DNA of 64,000 bases, from contig NC_068935.1 in NCBI RefSeq assembly GCF_023091745.1, forward strand, positions 1,627,001 through 1,691,000, given 5' to 3'. Both the position numbers and the translations under genes were made by a program. Every line of letters starts with the position of its first letter. Position 1 is the stretch's first letter. Source of the stretch: Budorcas taxicolor (taxonomy: Eukaryota > Chordata > Mammalia > Artiodactyla > Bovidae). The notes under the pieces were generated by a model. It ran no database searches. It saw only the letters and a program-made list of their open reading frames with translations, and was not told where the DNA came from. This document shows positions 24,348 to 34,925 of this stretch, in pieces.

Positions 24348-24438
24348 GTTCAGTTCAGTTCAATCACTCAGTCATGTACAACTCTTTGCAACCCCATGAA
24401 CCACAGCATGCCAAGCCTCCCTGTCCGTCACCAGCTCC
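24348..24438 (-). mobile_element. BovB 3'-terminal fragment in L1 5'UTR
   Basis: AGTTCAGTTCAGTTCAATC through CACCAGCTCC is the reverse complement of the last about 90 bp of BovB. It is a severely 5'-truncated insertion; L1 sequence continues on both sides (CAGC-AAAG / AAAAGCGCATTC), giving a weak short target-site repeat. Confidence 0.85.
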
Positions 24439-25803
24439 AAAAGCGCATTCAAAAGCCTGCATTCCTAAACTGAAACCAAGCTCCACCCAAGAGCAAACAA
24501 GTTTCAGAGCAAGACATACCAAGCTAATTCTCCAACAAAGCAGGAACATAACCCTGACATAGCCCTGACATAACACATAACATAACCCTGACATAACACA
24601 AAAATACAGGTGGCCAAAAGACACACAAAACCCACAGACACCTCAAAACTCACTACTGGACACTTCATTGCATGCCAAAGAGAAGAGATCCAGTTCCACA
24701 CACCAGAACACCAACACAAGCTTCCCTAACCAGGAAACCTTAACAAGCCACCCGTCCAACCCTACCCACAGTGAGGAACCTCCAAAATAAAGAGGAACCA
24801 CAAACTTCCAGAATGAAGAAAGGCCACCCCAAACACAGCAATATAAAAAAAGATGAAAAGGCAGACAAATACTCAGCAGGTAAAGGACACGATAAAAGCC
24901 CAACAAACAAAACAAAAGAGGAGGAGATAGGGAGTCTATCTGAAAAAGAATTCAGAATAATGATGGTAAAAATGATATAAAATTTTGAAAACAAATGGAG
25001 TTACAAGGATTCAGAAAATGCAAGTAAAGTTTAACAAAGACCTAGAAGAAATAAAAAAGAGTCAATCAATAATGAATAATGCCGTCAATGAGATCAGAAA
25101 CACTCTTGAGGGAACCAACAGTAGAACAACTGAGGCAGAAGGTAGGATAAGTGAGGTGGAAGATAGAATGGTAGAAATAAATGAAGCAGAGAAGAAAAAA
25201 GAAAAAAATAAAATAAATGAGAACAATCTCAGAGACCTCTGGGACAAGGTTAAGTTTCCAAATATTTGAATCATAGCAGTCCCAGAAGAGGAAGACAGAA
25301 AGAAAGGTCATGAGAAAATACTTGAGGAGATAATAGTTGATAACTTCCCTAAAATGAGGAAGGAAATAGCCACCAAGTCCAAGAAACCCAGAGAGTCCCA
25401 AACAGGATAAACTCAAGACAAAATACCCCAAGACAAATATTAATCATATTAATGAAAATCAAACACAAAGAGCAAAGATTAAAAGCATCAAGGGAAAAAT
25501 AACAAATACTACAGAAGGGGACCCCATAAGGATAACAGCTGATCTTTCAACACAAACTTTTCAGGCCAGAAGGGAAGGGCAGGACATACTTAAAGTGATG
25601 AAAGAGAAAAACCTACAACCAGATTACTGTACCCAGCAAGGATCTCATTCAAATATGAAGGAGAAATCAAAAGCTTTACAGACAAGCAAAAGTTGAGAGA
25701 ATTCAGCACCAGCAAGCCAGCTCTCCAACAAATGCTAAAGGATCTTTTCTAGACAGGAAACACAGAAAAAGTTTATAAACTCGAATCTGACATAACAAAG
25801 TAA
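24439..25803 (+). pseudogene. L1 ORF1 relic with end of 5'UTR
   Basis: After the 5'UTR tail, a basic Lys/Glu-rich frame (24771-24980) shifts into a coiled-coil-like frame (24985-25269) holding the typical L1 ORF1p stretch ISEVEDRMVEINEAEKKK and NNLRDLWDKVKFPNI. Sequence resembling the RNA-binding C-terminal half follows to about 25750, with several stops. ORF1p is the RNA chaperone of the L1 particle; this copy cannot make it (stops at 24978, 25267 and later). ORF2 begins 25804. Confidence 0.85.
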
Positions 25804-26542
25804 ATGGCAACAGGATCATACTTATCAATAATTACCTTAAATGTAAATGGGTTGAATGCCCCAACCAAAAGACAAAGACTGGCTGAATGGATACAAAAAC
25901 AGGACCCTTATATATGCTGTCTACAAGAGACCCACCTCAAACCTAAGGACACATATAGACTGAAAGTGAAGGGCTGGAAAAAGATATTTCATGCAAATGG
26001 AGACCAAAAGAAAGCAGGAGTGGCAATACTCATATCAGATAAAATAAACGTTGAAACAAAGGCTGTGAAAAGAGACAAAGAAGGACACTGCATAATGATG
26101 AAAGGATCAATCCAAGAAGAAGATATAGCAATTATAAATATATATGTACACAATATAGGAGCACTGCAATATGTAAGGCAAATGCTAACAAATATGAAAG
26201 GGGAAATTAATAGTAACACAATAATAGCAGGAGACTTTAATACCCCACTTGCACCTATGGATAAATCAACTAAGCAGAAAAATAGCAAGGAAACACAAAC
26301 TTTAAATGATACAATGGATCAGTTAGACCTAATTGATATCTGTAGGACATTTCACCCTGAAACAATGAATTTCACCTTTTTATCAAGCGCACATGGAACC
26401 TTCTCCAGGATAGATCACTTCCTGGCCATAAATCTAGCCTTGGTAAATTAAAAAAAAAATCATCTCAAGCGTCTTTTCTGATCACAATGCAGTAAGATTA
26501 GATGTCAACTACAGAGAAAAAAAAAAGAGAGAGAAAACTATT
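25804..26542 (+). pseudogene. L1 ORF2 relic, endonuclease domain
   Basis: A 215-codon open frame (25804-26451) starts MATGSYLSIITLNVNGLN and holds the expected APE-type endonuclease landmarks: Asn in LNVNGLN, Glu in QETHL, Asp in GDFNTPL, and the RIDHFL block. It ends prematurely after INLALVN, just upstream of the SDH block, which is recognisable as TCTGATCAC at about 26478-26486 in another frame. This is the best preserved protein domain in the window. An L1 tail insertion at 26543 ends the segment. Confidence 0.92.
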
Positions 26543-26650
26543 GGAGGGGGGTTCAGGATGGGGAACGCATGTATACCTGTTGATGTATGGCAAAACCAAT
26601 ACAATATTGTAAAGTAATTAACCTCTAATTAAAACAAATAATTTATATTA
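26543..26650 (+). mobile_element. Short L1 3' end inserted in L1 ORF2
   Basis: GGAGGGGGGTTCAGGATGGGG through TTGTAAAGTAATTAACCTC and AATTAAAACAAATAATTT is the terminal about 105 bp of a bovine-type L1, including its A-rich end. The ORF2 reading ...AAAACTATT | AAAAATAC... continues across it. It is an extreme 5' truncation, in the same orientation as its host. Confidence 0.85.
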
Positions 26651-27736
26651 AAAATACAAACATATGGAAGCTAAATAACACGCTTCTGATTAAACAGCAA
26701 ATCACAGAAGAAATAAAACTATGCATAGAAAGGAATGAAAATGAAAAGGAAACAACCCAAAACCTATGGGGTTCAGTAAAAGCAGTGCTAAGGGGAAGGT
26801 TCATAGCAATACAAGCCTACCTCAAGAAACAGGAGAGAAATCAAATAATTAACCAACTCTTCATCTAAAGCAACTAGGAAAGGAAGAAATGAAGAACCCC
26901 AGGGTTAGTAGAAGGAAAGAAATCACAAAATTAGGGCAGAAATAAATGGAAAAGAAACAAAAGACGCCATAGAAAAAATCAACAGAGCTAAAAGCTGTTT
27001 CTTCAAGAAGATAAATACAATAGACCAACCGTTAGCCACACTCACCAAGAAACAAAGGGAGAAGAGTCAAATCAACAAAATTAGAAATGAAAATGGAAAA
27101 TCACAACAGACAACACAGAAATACAAAGGATCATAAGAGCCTACTATCAGCAACTATATGCCAATAAAATGGACAATTTGGAAGAAATGGACAAATTCTT
27201 AGAAAAGTACAACTTTCCAAAAGTGAACCAGGAAGAAATAGAAAAACCTAACAGACCTATCACAAGCACAGAAATCAAAACTGTAATCAGAATTCTTCCA
27301 ACAAATAAAAGCCCAAGACAAGATGGCATCCAAGCTGAATTCTACCAAAAATTTAGAAAAGAGCTAACACCTAACCTACTCAAAATCTTCCAGAAAATTG
27401 TGGAGGAAGGTAAACATTCTATGAGGCCACCATCACACTTATACCAAAACCAGACAAAAATGCCACAAAAAAAGAAAACTACAGGCCAGTATTATTGATG
27501 AACGTAGATGCAAAAATCCTCAACATAAATCTAGCAAACAGAATCCACCAACATATTAAAAATATCATACATCATGACCAAGTGGGCTTTAACCCAGGGC
27601 TGCAAATATTCTTCAATATTTGCAAATCAATCAAGTGATACACTGTATTAACAAATTAAAAAATAAAAACCATATGATTCTCTCAACAGATGCAGAGAAA
27701 GCCTTTGACAAAATCTAGCATCCATTTAATCTCTAA
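26651..27736 (+). pseudogene. L1 ORF2 relic, linker and RT N-terminal part
   Basis: ORF2 continues through the linker (CRITERIA-like blocks degraded) into the RT fingers/palm: frame 27169-27498 carries NKSPRQDGIQAEFYQKF, matching the L1 'SPGPDGF-AEFY' block. The motif 'ADAEKAFDKI' is visible at about 27685-27715 in another frame. Several frameshifts. The segment ends at a SINE head at 27737. Confidence 0.88.
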
Positions 27737-27814
27737 CCCTTGTGGCTCAGATGGTAAAGCCTCTGTCTACAATGTGGGAGACCTGGGTTCGATCCTTGGG
27801 TCGGGAAGATTCCC
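27737..27814 (+). mobile_element. Bov-tA SINE tRNA-like head only, in L1 ORF2
   Basis: CCCTTGTGGCTCAGATGG (A-box-like) and GGGTTCGATCC (B-box-like) are the tRNA-derived head of a Bov-tA SINE. The BovB-derived tail and any A-rich end are missing, which is unusual because truncation normally removes the 5' end. L1 ORF2 sequence resumes with AATAAAAACCTTCC. Confidence 0.8.
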
Positions 27815-29782
27815 TAATAAAAACCTTCCAGGAAGCAGGCATTGAAGGAACATACCTCAACATAATAAAAGCCATATATGATAAACCCACAGCAAACATT
27901 ATCCTCAATGGTGAAAAATTGAAAGCATTTCCATTAAAGTCATGAACAAGACTAGGATGCCCACTCTCACCACTGCTATTCAACATAGTTTTGGAAGTTT
28001 TGGCCACAGCAATCAGAGAATAAAAAGACATAAAAGGAATCGAGATTGGAAAAGAAGAAATAAAACTCTCACTGTTTGAAGCTTACATGATCCTCTACAT
28101 AGGAAACCCTAAATACACCACCAGAAAATTACTAGAGCTAATCAACGAATATAGTAAAGTTGCAGGATATAAAATTAGCACACAGAAATCCCTTGCATTC
28201 CTACACACAAACAATGAGAAAACAGAAAGAAATTAAGGAAACAATTCCATCCACCATTGCAACGAAAAGAATAAAATACTTAGGAATAAATCTACCGAAA
28301 GAAACAAAAAAAGATCTATATATAAAAAAAAAAAAATACTGATGAAAGAAGTCAAAGATGACACACAAAACCAAGAAATATACCATGTTCATGGATCAGA
28401 AGACTCTATAATATAGTGAAAAAGAATATACTCCCCAAAGTAATCTATAGATTCAATGCCATCCCTATTAAGCTACCAACGGTATTTCTCAGAGAATTAG
28501 AACAATAATTTCATGATTTGTATGGAATTACAAAAAGCCTTGAATATCAAAAGTAATCTTGAGAAAGAATAATGGAACTGGAGGAATCAACCTGCCTGAC
28601 TTCAGGCTATACTACAAAGCTATAGTCATCAAGACAGTATGGTAATGGCACAAAGACAGAAACATAGATCAATGGAACAAAATAGAAAGCCCGGAGATAA
28701 ATTCAAGCACCTATGGACAACTTATCTTTGACAAAGAAGGCAAGAATATATAATGGAGAAAAGACAATCTCTTTAACAAGTGGTTCTGGGAAAACTGGTC
28801 AACCACTTGTAAAACAATGAAACTGGAACACTTTCTAATACCATACACAAACATAAACTCAAAATGGATTAAAGATCCAAATGTAAGGTCAGAAAATATA
28901 AAACTCTTAAAGGAAAACATAGGCAAAACACTCTCTCATGTAAATCATAGCAGGATCCTCTATGACCCAACTCCCAGAGTAATGGAAATAAAAGTAAAAA
29001 TAAACAAATGGGACCTAATTAAACTTTAAAACTTTTGCATAATGAAGGAAACTATAAGCAATGTGAAAAGACAGCCTTCCGAATGGGAGAAAATAATAGC
29101 AAATGAAGCAACTGACAATGAATTAATCTCAAGAATATACAAGCATCTCCTGAAGTTCAATTCCATAAAAATAAATGACCAAATCAAAAAATGGGCCAAA
29201 GAACCAAAAAGACATTTCTCCAAAGAAGACGTACAGATGGCTAACAAACACATGAAAAAGTTCTCAACATCACTCATTATCAGAGAAATGCAAATCAAAC
29301 CACAAAGAGGTACCGTCTCACACCTGTCAGAATGGCTGCTATCAAAAAATCTATAAAAAATAAATGCTGGAGAGGGTGCAGAGAAAAATAAATCCTCTTA
29401 CCATGTTGGTGGGAATGCAAACTAGTATAGCCACTATGGAGAACAGTGTGGATATTCCTTAAAAAACAACCCAGCAATCCCACTGTGGGGCATACACACT
29501 GACAAAACCAGAATTGGAAGAGATGTGCATACCCCAATGTTCATTGCAGCACTGTTTACAATAACCAGGACACAGAAGCAACATAGATGCCCATTGGCAG
29601 ATGAATGGATAAGAAAGTTGTGGTAAATATACACAATGGAATATTACTCAGCTATTAAAAGGAATGAATTTGAATCAGTTCAAAAGAGCAGGATGAAACT
29701 GGAGCCTATTATACAGAGTGAAGTAAGTCAGAAAGAAAAACACCAATACAGTATATTAATGCATATATATGGAATTTAGAAA
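27815..29782 (+). pseudogene. L1 ORF2 relic, RT catalytic and C-terminal parts
   Basis: Continues RT from 'AGIEGTYLNIIKAIYDKPTA' through the catalytic block at about 28060-28100, where the usual FADD-M-Y reads F-E-A-Y-M-I-L, so both catalytic aspartates are lost. The C-terminal region follows (frames 28817-29029 and 29042-29356), then a Cys-containing segment (about 29365-29385). Many stops. The segment ends at 29782 with ATGGAATTTAGAAA, the target-site repeat of the next BovB. Confidence 0.9.
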
Positions 29783-31777
29783 AGAAATGCAAAAAAGCAA
29801 AATGGCTGTCTGGGGAGCCCTTACAAATAGCTGTGAAAAGAAGAGAAGTGGAAAGCAAAGGAGAAAAGGAAAGATATAAGCATCTGATTGCAGAATTCCA
29901 AAAAATAGCAAAAAGAGATAAGGAAGCCTTCTTCAGCGATCAATGCAAAAAAATAGAGGAAAACAACAGAATGGGAAAGACTAGAGATCTCTTCAAGAAA
30001 ATTAGAGATACCAAGGGAACATTTCATGCAAAGATGGGCTCGATAAAGGACAGAAATGATATGGACCTAACAGAAGCAGCAGATATTAAGAAGAGATGGC
30101 AAGAATACACAGAAGAACTGTACAAAAAAGATCACGGCCTGGATAATCACGATGGTGTGATCACTCATCTAGAGCCAGACATCCTGGAATGTGAAGTCAA
30201 GCGGGCCTTAGAAAGCATCACTACGAACAAAGCTAGTGGAGGTGATGGAATTCCAGTTGAGCTGTTTCAAATGCTGAAAGATGATGCTATGAAAGTGCTA
30301 CACTCAATATGCCAGCAAATTTGGAAAACTCAGCAATGGCCCCAGGACTGGAAAAGGTCAGTTTTCATTCCAATCCCAAGTAAAGGCAATGCCAAAAATG
30401 CTCAAACTACTGCACAATTGCACTCATCTCACAGGCTAGTAAAGTAATGCTCAAAATTCTCCAAGCCAGGCTTCAGCAATACATGAATCGTGAACTTCCT
30501 GATGTTCAAGCTGGTTTTAAAAAAGGCAGAGGAACCAGAGATCAAATTGTCAGCATCTGCTGGATCATGGAAAAAGCACGAGAGTTCCAGAAAAACATCT
30601 ATTTCTGCTTTATTGACTATGCAAAGCCTTTGACTGTGTGGATCACAATAAACTGTGGAAAATTCTGAAAGAGATGGGAATACTAGACTACTTGACCTGC
30701 ATCTTGAGAAATCTGTATGCAGGTCAGGAAGCAACAGTTAGAACTGGACATGGAACAACAGACTGGTCCCAAATATGAAAAGGAATATGTCAAGGCTGTA
30801 TACTGTCACCCAGCTTATTTAACTTACATGCAGAGTACATCATGAGAAACACTGGACTGGAAGAAACACTGGACTGGAAGAAACACAAGCTGGAATCAAG
30901 ATTTCTGGGAGAAATATCAATTACCTCAGATATGCAGATGACACCACCCTTATGGCAGAAATTGAAGAGCAACTAAAAAGCCTCTTGATGAAAGTGAAAG
31001 AGGAGAGTGACAAAGTTGGCTTAAAGCTCAACATTCAGAAAATGAAGATCATGGCATCCGGTCCCATCACTTCATGGGAAATAGGTGGGGAAACAGTGGA
31101 AACAGCGTCAGATTTATTTATTTATTAATTTTTTTGCTCCAAAATCACTGCAGGTATTGATTGCAGCCATGAAATTAAAAGACACTTACTCCTTGGAAGA
31201 AAAGTTATGACCAACCTAGACAGCATATTCAAGAGCAGGGACATTACTTTGCCGACTAAGGTCCGTCTAGTCAAGGCTATGGTTTTTCCAGTAGTCATGT
31301 ATGGATGTGAGAGTTGGACTGTGAAGAAGGCTGAGCGCTGAAGAATTGATGCTTTTGAACTGTGGTGTTGGAGAAGACTCTTGAGAGTCCCTGAAGAATT
31401 GATGCATTTGAACTGTGGTGTTGGAGAAGACTCTTGAGAGTCCCTTGGACTGCAAGGAGATCCAACCAGTCCATTCTGAAGGAGATCAGCCCTGGGATTT
31501 CTTTGGAAGGAATGATGCTAAAGGTGAAGCTCCAGTACTATGGCCACCTCATGCAAAGAGTTGACACATTAGAAAAGCATCTGAAGCTGGGAGGGATTGG
31601 GGGCAGGAGGAGAAGGGGACGACAGAGGATGAGATGGTTGGATGGCATCACTGACTCGATGGACATGAATCTGAGTGAACTCTGGGAGTTGGTGATGGAC
31701 AGGGAGGCCTGGCGTGCTGTGATTCACGGGGTCGCAAATAGTTGGACATGACTGAGCGACCGAACTGAACTGAACTG
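29783..31777 (+). mobile_element. BovB inserted near the 3' end of L1
   Basis: Flanked by a perfect 14-bp target-site duplication ATGGAATTTAGAAA (29769-29782 and 31778-31791). 5'-truncated in the linker. Frame 29833-30447 (204 codons) covers linker and RT N-terminus (KASGGDGIPVELFQ...QIWKTQQWPQDW), followed by shifted RT frames and a YADD block at about 30929-30940. Two small tandem duplications lie inside (one of about 20 bp near 30850-30890, one of 53 bp at 31340-31445). The 3' tip is ACTGAACTGAACTG. Confidence 0.95.
31340..31445. repeat. 53-bp tandem duplication within BovB
   Basis: Units 31340-31392 and 31393-31445 both start GAAGAATTGATGC and end GAGAGTCCCT, differing at one position seen (CTTTTG versus CATTTG). 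Other BovB copies in the window have one unit only, so this duplication is private to this copy. Confidence 0.93.
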
Positions 31778-32146
31778 ATGGAATTTAGAAATATGGTAAG
31801 GGTGACCATTTATGCGGGACAGAAAAAGAGACACAGATGTATAGAACAGACTGCTGGACTCTGTGGGAGAAGGCGAGAGTGGGATGATTTTAAAGAATAG
31901 CATTGAAACATGTATATTATCATATGTGAAATAGATTGTCAGTCCAGGTTTGAGGTATGAGGCAGGGTGCTCAGGGCTGGTGCACTGGGATAACCCTGAG
32001 GGATGGGATGTGGAGGGAGGTGGGAGGGAGGGTAGGATGGGGGAACACATGTACACCCATGGCCGATTCATGTGAATGTATGGCAAAACCCATCACAATG
32101 TTGTAAAGTAAGTAGCCTCCAATTAAATTTTTTTTTAAAAAATGTA
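31778..32146 (+). mobile_element. L1 (bovine type) 3'UTR and A-rich end
   Basis: After the BovB the L1 resumes with the repeated target site and runs through the G-rich 3'UTR (GGGAGGTGGGAGGGAGGG area, 32010-32045) and 'GTATGGCAAAACCCATCAC' to TTAAATTTTTTTTTAAAAAATG at 32125-32146. Removing insertions from 17881-32140 leaves about 7.9 kb, close to a full-length bovine L1. Confidence 0.9.
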
Positions 32147-32204
32147 GTTTTGACTGCATAGACTTTTGTAGTCAAGGTGACCTCTCTGCTTTTTAATATG
32201 CTGT
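32141..32204 (-). mobile_element. BovB, outermost layer resumes after L1
   Basis: GTAGTTTTGACTGCATAGAC and CTCTGCTTTTTAATATGCTG continue the - strand BovB that broke off at 17880. It is then interrupted by a SINE. Confidence 0.82.
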
Positions 32205-32420
32205 TTGAGTCACTGGTTAAAAAATCTGCCTACAATGCAGAAGATGAGACACAGGTGACGTGGTTTTGGTCCTTGGGTTGAGAGGATCACTTGGAGAAGG
32301 AAATGGCAACCCATTCCAGTATTCTTGCCTGAAAAATCCCATGGACAGAGGAGCTTGGTGGGCTGCAGTCAAAGGGTCACAAAGAATCCAACATGACTAA
32401 GTGACTAAGTACACACAGAC
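32205..32420 (+). mobile_element. Bov-tA SINE inside BovB
   Basis: Tail block GAGAAGGAAATGGCAACCC, then ATTCTTGCCTGAAAAATCCC and CACAAAGAATCCAACATG with ACTAAGTGACTAAG at the end. The tRNA-like head is degraded. BovB continues directly after it with ACTAGGTTTGTCATAG. Confidence 0.88.
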
Positions 32421-33962
32421 TAGGTTTGTCATAGTTTTCCTTCTAAGGAACAAACATATTTTAATTTCATGGCTATGGGCACTTTTCACAGTGATTTTGG
32501 AGCCCACAAAAATAAAATTTGTCATGTCTTCCAATTTTTACCCATTTTCCATGAAATGATGGGACTGGATGTCATGATCTTAGTATTTGGAAAGTTGAGT
32601 TTTAAGCCAGCTTTGCACTCTTCTCCTTTACCATCACCAAGAGGTTCTTTAGTTGCTCTTCAATTTCTGCCATTTAGAATGGTATCATATGCATATCTGA
32701 GGTTATTGATATTTCTCCTGGCAATCTTGATTCTAGCTTGCAATCCTTTTAGCCTGGCTTTTCACATGATATATTCTGTACAGAAGTTAAATAATCAGGG
32801 TTACAATATACAACCTTAATGTATTCCTTTCCCAATATTGAACCAGTCCATTCTTCCATGTCCAGTTCTAACTGATACTTTTTGACCTGCATACAGGTTT
32901 CTCAGGAGACAGGTAAGGTGGTCTGGTATTCCCATCTTTTTAAGAATTTTTCACAATTTTTTATGATTCACACAGTCAAAGGTTTTAGTATAGCAAATGA
33001 AGGAGAAGTAGATGTTTTTCTGGAATTCCCTTGATTTTTCTATGATCTGATGAATGTTGTCAATTTGATTTCTAGTTTCTCTGCCTATCCAAAACCAGCT
33101 TGTACATTGGAAAGATTTTGGTTCACATACTGCTGAAGCCTAGTTTGAACAATTTTGAGTATTACCTTGGTATCATGTGAAATGAACACAATTGTGTGGT
33201 AGTTTGAACATTCTTTGGCATTGCCCTTCTTTGGGATTGGAATGGAAACACATATTCCAGTCTGATGTCCACTGCTGACTTTTCCAAATTTGCTGACATA
33301 TTGAGTGCAGCACTTTAACAGCATTGTCTTTTAGGATTTGAAGTAGCTCAGCCTTAATTCCATCTCCTCCAATAGCTTTGTTCTTAGTGATGCTTCCTAA
33401 GGCCCACTTGAGTTCTCACTCCAGGATATCTAGCTCTAGGTGAGTGATCACACCATCATGGTTATCTGCGTGATTAGGACCTTTTTTGTATAGTTCTATG
33501 TATTCTTTCACTGCTTTCTTAATCTCTTCTCCTTTTATTAGGTCCTTAACATTTCTCTCCTTTATTATGCCTATCCTTACATGAAATGTTCCCGTGATAT
33601 CTCCCATTTTCTTGGGGAGGTCTCTAGTCTCTCCCATTTTATTGTTTTTCACTCTTTCTTTGCATTGTTCATTTAAGAACCCCTTCTTATCTCTCCTTGC
33701 TATTCTTTTGAACTCTGCCTTCAGTTGGGTATATTTTCACTTTTCCTCTCTTTTTTGCTTCTCTGCTTTCCTCAGCAATTTGTAAAGCCTCCTCAAACAC
33801 TTGACTTCTTTAATTTCTTTTTCTTGGGGATGGTATTGGTCACCAACTCCTATTCAATGTCACAAACCTCTTTCCATAATTTTTCATGCACCCTGTCTAC
33901 CAGATCTAATCCCTTGAGTGCACTGTACAATCATAAAGGATTTGATTTATGCCATACAGACG
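32421..33962 (-). mobile_element. BovB, outermost layer, RT and linker part
   Basis: The - strand continuation covers the YADD region (here degraded, about 32680-32700), RT palm and fingers, and linker up to 'AATCATAAAGGATTTGATTT' (about 33930-33950). Frames are short (79 codons or less), indicating an old copy. Confidence 0.88.
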
Positions 33963-34521
33963 GGTGACAGCAGACAGCCCTGTCGTATTCCTTTCTCAAT
34001 CTTGAAACAATCAGTTGTTCCATACAGGATTCTAGCTGTTGTTCTTGTCCTGCATACAGGTTTCTCAGGAGACAGATAAAATGGTCTGGTATTCCCATTT
34101 CTTTAAGAACTTTCCAAAGTTTGTTATGATCCACACTGTCAAAGGCTTTAGCATAGTCGATGAAACAGAGGTAGATGCTTTTCTGGAATCCCCTTGCTTT
34201 CTCCATGATACAGTGAATTTTGGGAATTTGATCTCTGGTTACTCTGCCTTTTCTACATCCAGCTTGGACATCTGGAAGTTCTTGGTTTGCATAATGCTAA
34301 AGTTTAGCATGCAAGATTTTAAGCATGACCTTACTAGCATAGAAGGTGAGTGCAATTGTCCGATGGCTTGAACATTCTTTACTACTACACTTCTTGTGAA
34401 TTAGGATGAGGACTGAACTTTTCCAGTCTTGTGGCCACTGCCAGGTCTCCCAGATTTGCTGACATATTGAAAGCAACACTTTGATAGCATTATTTTTTAG
34501 GGTTTTGAATAGCTCTCCTGT
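33963..34521 (-). mobile_element. Second BovB RT fragment, lacking its 3' end
   Basis: Repeats the RT interval already present in 32421-33962: frame 33931-34206 with 'FIDYAKAFDSVDHNKLWKVL', then 34297-34479. In element sense it stops inside the block after 'GCLLSPV' and joins directly to the 5' end of the neighbouring BovB. A LINE fragment with no 3' end is unusual; see findings. Confidence 0.85.
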
Positions 34522-34925
34522 GGGATTAGATGATACCCACCCACAGTTGGTAAAGGCACTCTTCTTTACTCAGTCTACTGATTCAAATGGTAATCTCTTA
34601 CAGAAACACAATGACAAATACATCCAGAAATAATATTTTATTAACTATCTTAGCAACTCTTAGTTTACTCATATTAGCATGTAAAATTAACTGTCACACC
34701 CTCCTATGTTTCCTGACACATGGGCTTCCTAAGAGGGTAGCTCAAAACACAGAAGCTGATTTCTATTGGAGCTACCAATGAAGAAAGCAAGAGAGAGAAA
34801 GATCAAACTGGAGTCTTTTCTGTTCATCAGAAACAGATTCAGTCCACACTCATGAGGAGAGGACTACACAAAGGCATAGATTGCAGGAGTTGGAAATTGT
34901 TAGAGGTGTTCTCAGTGGCTGCCTA
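34522..34925. mobile_element. Ancient eutherian interspersed repeat(s), family not named
   Basis: The order 'GATGATACCCACCCACA', 'ACTGATTCAAATGGTAATCTC', 'ACATCCAGAAATAATATTT' and 'TAAAATTAACTGTCACACC' matches a common old eutherian repeat by recognition. 34706-34925 ('GAGGAGAGGACTACACAAAG', 'TGGCTGCCTACCA') looks like another old repeat. I do not assert family names. Confidence 0.55.

Noticed and set aside
24504..24994. Overlapping - strand Cys/Leu/Phe-rich frames (71-90 codons)
   Set aside because: Antisense to the purine-rich L1 ORF1 start; composition by-product.
27737..27814. tRNA gene
   Set aside because: A/B-box-like text is from the tRNA-derived head of a SINE; no acceptor stem or cloverleaf can be drawn.
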